DNA from: Dehalococcoidales bacterium | Lineage (GTDB): Bacteria > Chloroflexota > Dehalococcoidia > Dehalococcoidales > RBG-16-60-22 | NCBI GenBank assembly: GCA_030606585.1 | Contig: JAUWGD010000048.1 | Span: forward strand, 1 to 11,043 | Length of the DNA: 11,043 nucleotides | Reading direction: 5' to 3' | Shown: positions 7,679-11,043 of the stretch, piece after piece | Layout: each line of letters begins with the position of its first letter | How positions within the stretch are numbered: the stretch's first letter is position 1 | Notes under the pieces: generated by a model | What the model was told of the DNA's origin: nothing | Seen by the model: only the letters and a program-made list of their open reading frames with translations | Databases searched by the model: none | Made by a program: the position numbers and the translations under genes

Positions 7679-7740
7679 GAAGTTGATAACGGGCGGTTCT
7701 AATATAGGCAGAGTCGCCGTATAGATAAAATGATAGCAAA

Positions 7741-7746
7741 GGAGGT
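7741..7746 (+). promoter_or_regulatory. Ribosome binding site of the secreted-protein gene
   Basis: A strong GGAGGT lies 10 nt before the ATG at 7757. It also lies only 5 nt before an out-of-frame ATG (7752) that opens a two-codon reading frame ATG-AAA-TGA overlapping the real start. The in-frame ATG at 7730 has no ribosome site and would put nine extra residues before the signal peptide. Confidence 0.7.
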
Positions 7747-7756
7747 AATTAATGAA

Positions 7757-8284
7757 ATGAAAAAGAGGATGTTATTTATCAGCCTGGCGGTGGTACTGGT
7801 CCTGACAATGCTGATACCGGGCGCGGCCCTGGCAGGAAAGCCACAGCCGTTTTACGCGGCCGGTGTGATTAGCGGTATTGAAGATACCGTCATCGGCGAA
7901 AATGCCTTCCCTGCAGGCGAAAGCGGCAGGTGGAGAGTAATCGACCGTGAAATCACGGGCCAGTTATCAGGGGACGTCAGTGGCGACTTTGTTATGAACT
8001 ACAGAGCCAATGTCGAACTGGCGACCCAGGCCGGCAACCTGCACGGCAATATAGTAGCGGGAGACGCCGACTTTAAGGTCAATGGCAAGATACAGCCGCT
8101 GGAGATGGTCCCGACGCCCCTTGGCATCGACCTGCCGAAGCTGACGATTACCGGTCACTGGAACCTGGACGGCAAAGGTCCGGGAAACGGTGATTTCGAG
8201 GCATGGGTTATCTTCATACCCGATGAGTATGGCCATGTCGTGATGATAATAGCCAGCTCATTTATCATGGAAGGTAATTGGTAG
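7757..8284 (+). CDS. Small secreted protein of unknown function
   Basis: 175 residues. The N-terminus is a classical Sec signal peptide: MKKR, a hydrophobic core (residues 5-20), then PGAALA with probable cleavage after Ala26, leaving about 149 residues. There is no lipobox cysteine; the mature protein has no cysteines. The mature part is rich in Gly and alternating hydrophobic/polar residues (ITGQLSGDVSGDFVMNY, GNLHGNIVAGDADFKVNGKI, LTITGHWNLDG), suggesting an all-beta fold such as a barrel or sandwich; I do not recognise the family. It lies 78 bp downstream of the HD-GYP gene on the same strand with no obvious terminator between, so cotranscription and an extracellular or envelope role linked to cyclic-di-GMP control are possible but unproven. 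Confidence 0.75.
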   Translation: MKKRMLFISLAVVLVLTMLIPGAALAGKPQPFYAAGVISGIEDTVIGENAFPAGESGRWRVIDREITGQLSGDVSGDFVMNYRANVELATQAGNLHGNIVAGDADFKVNGKIQPLEMVPTPLGIDLPKLTITGHWNLDGKGPGNGDFEAWVIFIPDEYGHVVMIIASSFIMEGNW

Positions 8285-8296
8285 CTTAAAGCTACC
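8280..8296. repeat. Perfect short inverted repeat at the end of the secreted-protein gene
   Basis: GGTAGCTT and AAGCTACC flank a single A; as RNA this gives a 7-bp stem with a 3-nt loop. It includes the stop codon (8282-8284). No T-run follows, so it is at best a weak terminator or an mRNA 3'-end stabiliser. Confidence 0.4.
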
Positions 8297-8322
8297 GTAA
8301 GTAAAACACCGGATTGCAGAAT

Positions 8323-8364
8323 CCCGGGGTGGCGGTTACCCGGTAACTATACCGTCGCCCCGGG
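8323..8364. terminator. Long GC-rich hairpin between convergent genes, possible bidirectional terminator
   Basis: CCCGGGGTGGCGGT (8323-8336) pairs with ACCGTCGCCCCGGG (8351-8364) over 14 positions, two of them G-U when read on the plus strand, around a 14-nt loop. An alternative inner pairing GTTAC-CCG-GTAAC also exists. The right arm lies in the last codons of the minus-strand gene (stop at 8347-8349) and the left arm 39 bp after the plus-strand stop. Neither side has a long U-tract, so intrinsic termination is uncertain, but position between convergent genes fits the role. Confidence 0.45.
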
Positions 8365-9330
8365 GACAACGGGTAGTAACAGCGTAGAACCGGGCTGGCG
8401 CTGCAGGTAAGACCTGGTATAGGTCGCCGGGAAGGAATAAATCACCTGTACCTTGCGGTGCTCTTTGCAGAAGAGGAATACGCCTACAACCTGCGGCTTT
8501 GTCCCGAACGGCCCGATGACCATATTAAACGAGTCCTTGGTCTCATCGTAAATGGCATCCAACACCGTCTTAACGGCGTAGGGGTTATCCGGCGGCACGT
8601 CTCTGACCTCTACCGAGGATTTCGAAAGCAGGTCGGCGTTATTCTGGCGGGCGTACTTCAGGTAATCGGGATTGCCGGAACGCGGCGGGTTGGATATTAA
8701 AGCGATTGTCCTGGCCGGGTTATACTGCTTCCATATCGCCAGGGCCCGCTCCGGCTCAAAACCGAGAAACATCACCAGCGCCGTTTCCTTGTCCATGGCG
8801 GGACTGCCGAAGTAATTGGGAATGGTGGTAATCTGCTCGACACCGCGTGTCAGCCTGGTGGGCAGGTATCGCTGGGTGGTATGAAGCAGGCGCGGCATGC
8901 CCATCTCTCTTTCCACTACCAGAAAGTGCAGCAGTTCCAGCAGGTATATCTTGGTAAAGCCGCTGATATCGACGGTAACAAAGGGCCCTTCATCGGTATT
9001 CAGTTTGCACTCTTTAAGAATCTTCGCCATCTGCTGAATCCCGTCCACGGGGTTTTCCCGCTGGCAGGAAATAACGAAGATGCCCTCGGTGGTCTTTTTC
9101 CGCAGTTCGGTTTGAAGTCGGAACATGTTCCTTTCGACCTGCTTTTTATAGTCGGGCTCTTCGACATTAAAGATAACGGCATACTTCGTCAGGAAGTCGA
9201 CACCCATGGTAGCGGTGCTGGTGAGGCACCTCTCTTCAAAGCTGGAGGAACAGATGAAAAGGTCGTCGGCGCCGTGTGTATTCAGTCTGGGCAGGGATTT
9301 TATTTCCGTTGGTTCCGTAACCGCGTTCAT
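8347..9330 (-). CDS. Protein of unknown function with SSSFEERC and GTKPQ motifs, possible two-Rossmann architecture
   Basis: 327 residues, soluble, no signal peptide or membrane segment. I do not recognise a named family. Predicted alternating strand-helix pattern suggests two Rossmann-like halves: the first opens with DDLFICSSSFEERCL (22-36) and contains FVTVDISGFTKIYLLELL (117-134); the second has VMFLGFEPERALAIW (186-200), ALISNPPRSG (210-219) and VIGPFGTKPQVVG (271-283), ending with VIYSFPATYTRSY (296-308). This resembles the layout of uncharacterised proteins sometimes found in accessory or defence loci, but no catalytic motif can be assigned and no partner gene is adjacent. The start at 9330 is chosen because GGAGG lies 5 nt upstream; an ATG at 9342 has no ribosome site. 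The gene stands alone, converging with the secreted-protein gene and diverging from ftsH. Confidence 0.8.
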   Translation of the reverse strand: MNAVTEPTEIKSLPRLNTHGADDLFICSSSFEERCLTSTATMGVDFLTKYAVIFNVEEPDYKKQVERNMFRLQTELRKKTTEGIFVISCQRENPVDGIQQMAKILKECKLNTDEGPFVTVDISGFTKIYLLELLHFLVVEREMGMPRLLHTTQRYLPTRLTRGVEQITTIPNYFGSPAMDKETALVMFLGFEPERALAIWKQYNPARTIALISNPPRSGNPDYLKYARQNNADLLSKSSVEVRDVPPDNPYAVKTVLDAIYDETKDSFNMVIGPFGTKPQVVGVFLFCKEHRKVQVIYSFPATYTRSYLQRQPGSTLLLPVVPGATV

Positions 9331-9382
9331 TGCTGCCTCCATCGAGGTTATCGTCTACTGCAATACGACATATTTACTGATT

Positions 9383-9411
9383 ACTATAGTAAGGTAATGG
9401 CGTGTTGTCAA
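9383..9411 (-). promoter_or_regulatory. Near-consensus sigma-70 promoter of the unknown 327-aa gene, overlapped by a palindrome
   Basis: Minus-strand reading gives TTGACA (9406-9411), exactly 17 bp, then TATAGT (9383-9388). Transcription would start near 9376, leaving a 45-nt leader before the ATG at 9330. The -10 box lies inside the perfect 12-bp palindrome TTACTATAGTAA (9381-9392), a position from which a bound repressor would block RNA polymerase. Confidence 0.7.
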
Positions 9412-9505
9412 TGCCGGTTTCAGGAGCAAGCCCGCGGCTCCGATTCTGCTTGAGAGTTAATTTCCCCATTATCAGGTTGCCTTAACTATTATTTAACAAT
9501 ATTTG

Positions 9506-9514
9506 TGGTATAAT
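9506..9514 (+). promoter_or_regulatory. Extended -10 promoter of ftsH
   Basis: TGGTATAAT combines a perfect TATAAT (9509-9514) with the TGn extension. No good -35 box is found at 16-18 bp, consistent with an extended -10 promoter. Start near 9521 would leave a very short leader of about 14 nt that still includes AGAGGT (9524-9529), 5 nt before the ATG. Confidence 0.6.
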
Positions 9515-9534
9515 TAAGCAAATAGAGGTATAGT

Positions 9535-11043
9535 ATGAAATCGAACTGGAAACGTAATAGCTTAATATACATCGTCATACTGCTGGCGGCTATTCTCCTT
9601 TTTTCCTTCCTGATACCGGGTTCCAGTGAACCGGAAGAAGTCCCGCTGAGCCAGGTCATCACCATGTCGCAGAATAAAGAAATCAGGGAGATTGAGATTG
9701 ATGAAGCGGCTCTGCTGGTTACCACGATTGAAGGTGCGGAACTGATGACCTTTAAAGAAGCTAACGCCAGCATCTACGAAATTGAAGGACTTAACCTTGA
9801 GGGGATAGTCATTAATGTTAAGGGTTCATCGGGAATTAACTGGGGTGGACTGCTGATTAACTTCCTGCCGCTCCTGATTTTTGGGGCGCTGCTTTTCTTT
9901 CTGTTCCGCCAGGCGCGGGGAGCTAACAGCCAGGCCATGAGCTTCGGGCGCAGCCGGGCAAAGCTTTTCCCGGCCAACCGGGCTACGGTTACTTTCGCAG
10001 ATGTAGCCGGCGTGGAAGAAGCCAAGCAGGATATGCAGGAAGTGGTGGAATTCCTGAAGTCGCGGGAGAAGTTCCAGACTCTGGGAGCGCGTATTCCCAA
10101 AGGCGTGTTGCTCATAGGTCCCCCCGGCACCGGCAAGACGTTAATGGCAAGAGCGGCAGCCGGTGAAGCCGATGTTCCCTTCTTCTCCATCAGCGGCAGT
10201 GAGTTCGTTGAGATGTTCGTCGGCGTCGGCGCCTCCAGGGTGCGTGACCTTTTCGACCAGGCCAAGCGTAATACGCCGTGCCTTATCTTTATTGACGAGA
10301 TTGATGCCGTCGGCCGCCAGCGCGGCACCGGACTGGGTGGCAGCCACGACGAGCGCGAGCAGACACTCAACCAGATTCTGGTGGAGATGGACGGCTTTGA
10401 TACCAATACCAGTGTTATCGTTATCGCGGCTACCAACCGACCGGATATCCTCGACCCCGCTTTGCTCCGTCCCGGCCGCTTCGACCGGCGGGTAATGTTG
10501 GACCTGCCAGATATCAGCGGAAGGCTGGCGATTCTCAAGGTGCACACCAACGGTAAACCGCTTGGCAGGTCAGTTAATCTGGAAACTCTGGCCAAGGGGA
10601 CGGTAGGTTTCAGCGGTGCCGACCTGTCCAATCTGGTCAATGAAGGGGCCATTCTGGCAGCCAGGCGTGATAAGAAGTCCATAGGTATGGACGAACTCGA
10701 TGAGTCCGTGGACAGGGTGATTGCCGGTCCCGAGCGGAAGAGTCGCAAGATAAACCCCGAGGAAAAGGAAGTCATTGCCTATCACGAAGCCGGACATGCC
10801 CTCGTGGCCAGGATGCTGCCCAACGCCGACCCGGTGCATAAAATCTCCATAGTGGCACGCGGTATGGCTCTGGGCTACACCAAACAGATGCCGGCGGAGG
10901 ACAGGTATCTGACCACGCGTTCTCAGCTTAAAGACAGGCTGGCTACCTTTCTCGGTGGTCATGCTGCGGAAGAACTGATTTTTAATGAGCGGTCAACGGG
11001 GCCGCACAACGATATCCAGCAGGTGACGGCCTATGCCCGCCGC
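9535..11043 (+). CDS. ftsH: ATP-dependent zinc metalloprotease FtsH (3' end cut by window edge)
   Basis: Membrane-anchored AAA+ protease that unfolds and degrades membrane and short-lived cytoplasmic proteins. The first 503 codons are present. Order: short cytoplasmic N-terminus, transmembrane helix 1 (about 9-27), extracytoplasmic FtsH_ext domain (about 30-103), transmembrane helix 2 (about 104-124), then the AAA+ module with Walker A GPPGTGKT (195-202), pore loop FVEMFVG (224-230), Walker B LIFIDEID (250-257) and the second region of homology (about 299-319) with arginine fingers R312 and R315. The peptidase part has the zinc site HEAGH (417-421) and probable third ligand Asp493 in STGPHNDIQ. 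All key residues are intact, so the enzyme should be active; roughly 100-150 C-terminal residues lie outside. AGAGGT is 5 nt before the ATG. FtsH is normally a housekeeping protein, and nothing here suggests otherwise. Confidence 0.97.
   Translation, partial: MKSNWKRNSLIYIVILLAAILLFSFLIPGSSEPEEVPLSQVITMSQNKEIREIEIDEAALLVTTIEGAELMTFKEANASIYEIEGLNLEGIVINVKGSSGINWGGLLINFLPLLIFGALLFFLFRQARGANSQAMSFGRSRAKLFPANRATVTFADVAGVEEAKQDMQEVVEFLKSREKFQTLGARIPKGVLLIGPPGTGKTLMARAAAGEADVPFFSISGSEFVEMFVGVGASRVRDLFDQAKRNTPCLIFIDEIDAVGRQRGTGLGGSHDEREQTLNQILVEMDGFDTNTSVIVIAATNRPDILDPALLRPGRFDRRVMLDLPDISGRLAILKVHTNGKPLGRSVNLETLAKGTVGFSGADLSNLVNEGAILAARRDKKSIGMDELDESVDRVIAGPERKSRKINPEEKEVIAYHEAGHALVARMLPNADPVHKISIVARGMALGYTKQMPAEDRYLTTRSQLKDRLATFLGGHAAEELIFNERSTGPHNDIQQVTAYARR

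Noticed and set aside
9774..10775. 333-codon open frame on the minus strand
   Set aside because: It lies fully antisense to ftsH, whose motifs are unmistakable; the Ser/Arg/Pro-rich composition is that of a shadow frame.
1..11043. CRISPR arrays, tRNA/rRNA genes, insertion sequences, prophage or attachment sites
   Set aside because: No regularly spaced repeats, transposase-like proteins, terminal inverted repeats or RNA-gene signatures were seen on either strand.

Overview
The window (about 53% GC by eye, dense coding, good Shine-Dalgarno sites, no mobile elements, tRNA or CRISPR seen) looks like chromosomal DNA of an anaerobic bacterium. My best guess is a Dehalococcoidia-type Chloroflexota from sediment or groundwater. 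This rests on the style of the FtsH N-terminus, the mix of an oxygen-sensitive molybdenum enzyme with a GH3-type ligase, and a 7TM-GAF-HD-GYP protein. It is inference, not proof.

Region 1 (1-3431, minus strand) is a two-gene operon: a bis-MGD molybdenum enzyme large subunit (876 aa) followed with no gap by its iron-sulfur small subunit, whose last few residues run off the left edge. Subunit sizes, the NPDSWEGW active-site segment, the missing Fe-S cluster in the large subunit and the C-terminal transthyretin/carboxypeptidase-regulatory-like domain of the small subunit all point to the pyrogallol-phloroglucinol transhydroxylase / resorcinol hydroxylase branch of the DMSO reductase family, not to a respiratory terminal reductase. 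Unlike the classical transhydroxylase small subunit, this one keeps all sixteen cysteines for four [4Fe-4S] clusters.

Region 2 (3432-3931) is a roughly 500-bp AT-rich divergent control region with a candidate promoter for the molybdenum operon and several operator-like palindromes.

Region 3 (3932-8284, plus strand) holds a GH3-family acyl-adenylating enzyme, a membrane-bound GAF/HD-GYP cyclic-di-GMP phosphodiesterase and a small secreted protein of unknown function. Short gaps (48 and 78 bp) would allow cotranscription. The ligase and the molybdenum enzyme share a control region and could act in one aromatic-compound pathway, but this is only suggested by position.

Region 4 (8323-9537): a 327-aa protein of unknown function on the minus strand converges on the secreted-protein gene at a long hairpin. 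It has a near-consensus sigma-70 promoter overlapped by a perfect palindrome, and diverges from ftsH. Region 5 (9535-11043, plus strand) is the first 503 codons of the membrane AAA+ zinc protease FtsH, cut by the right edge.
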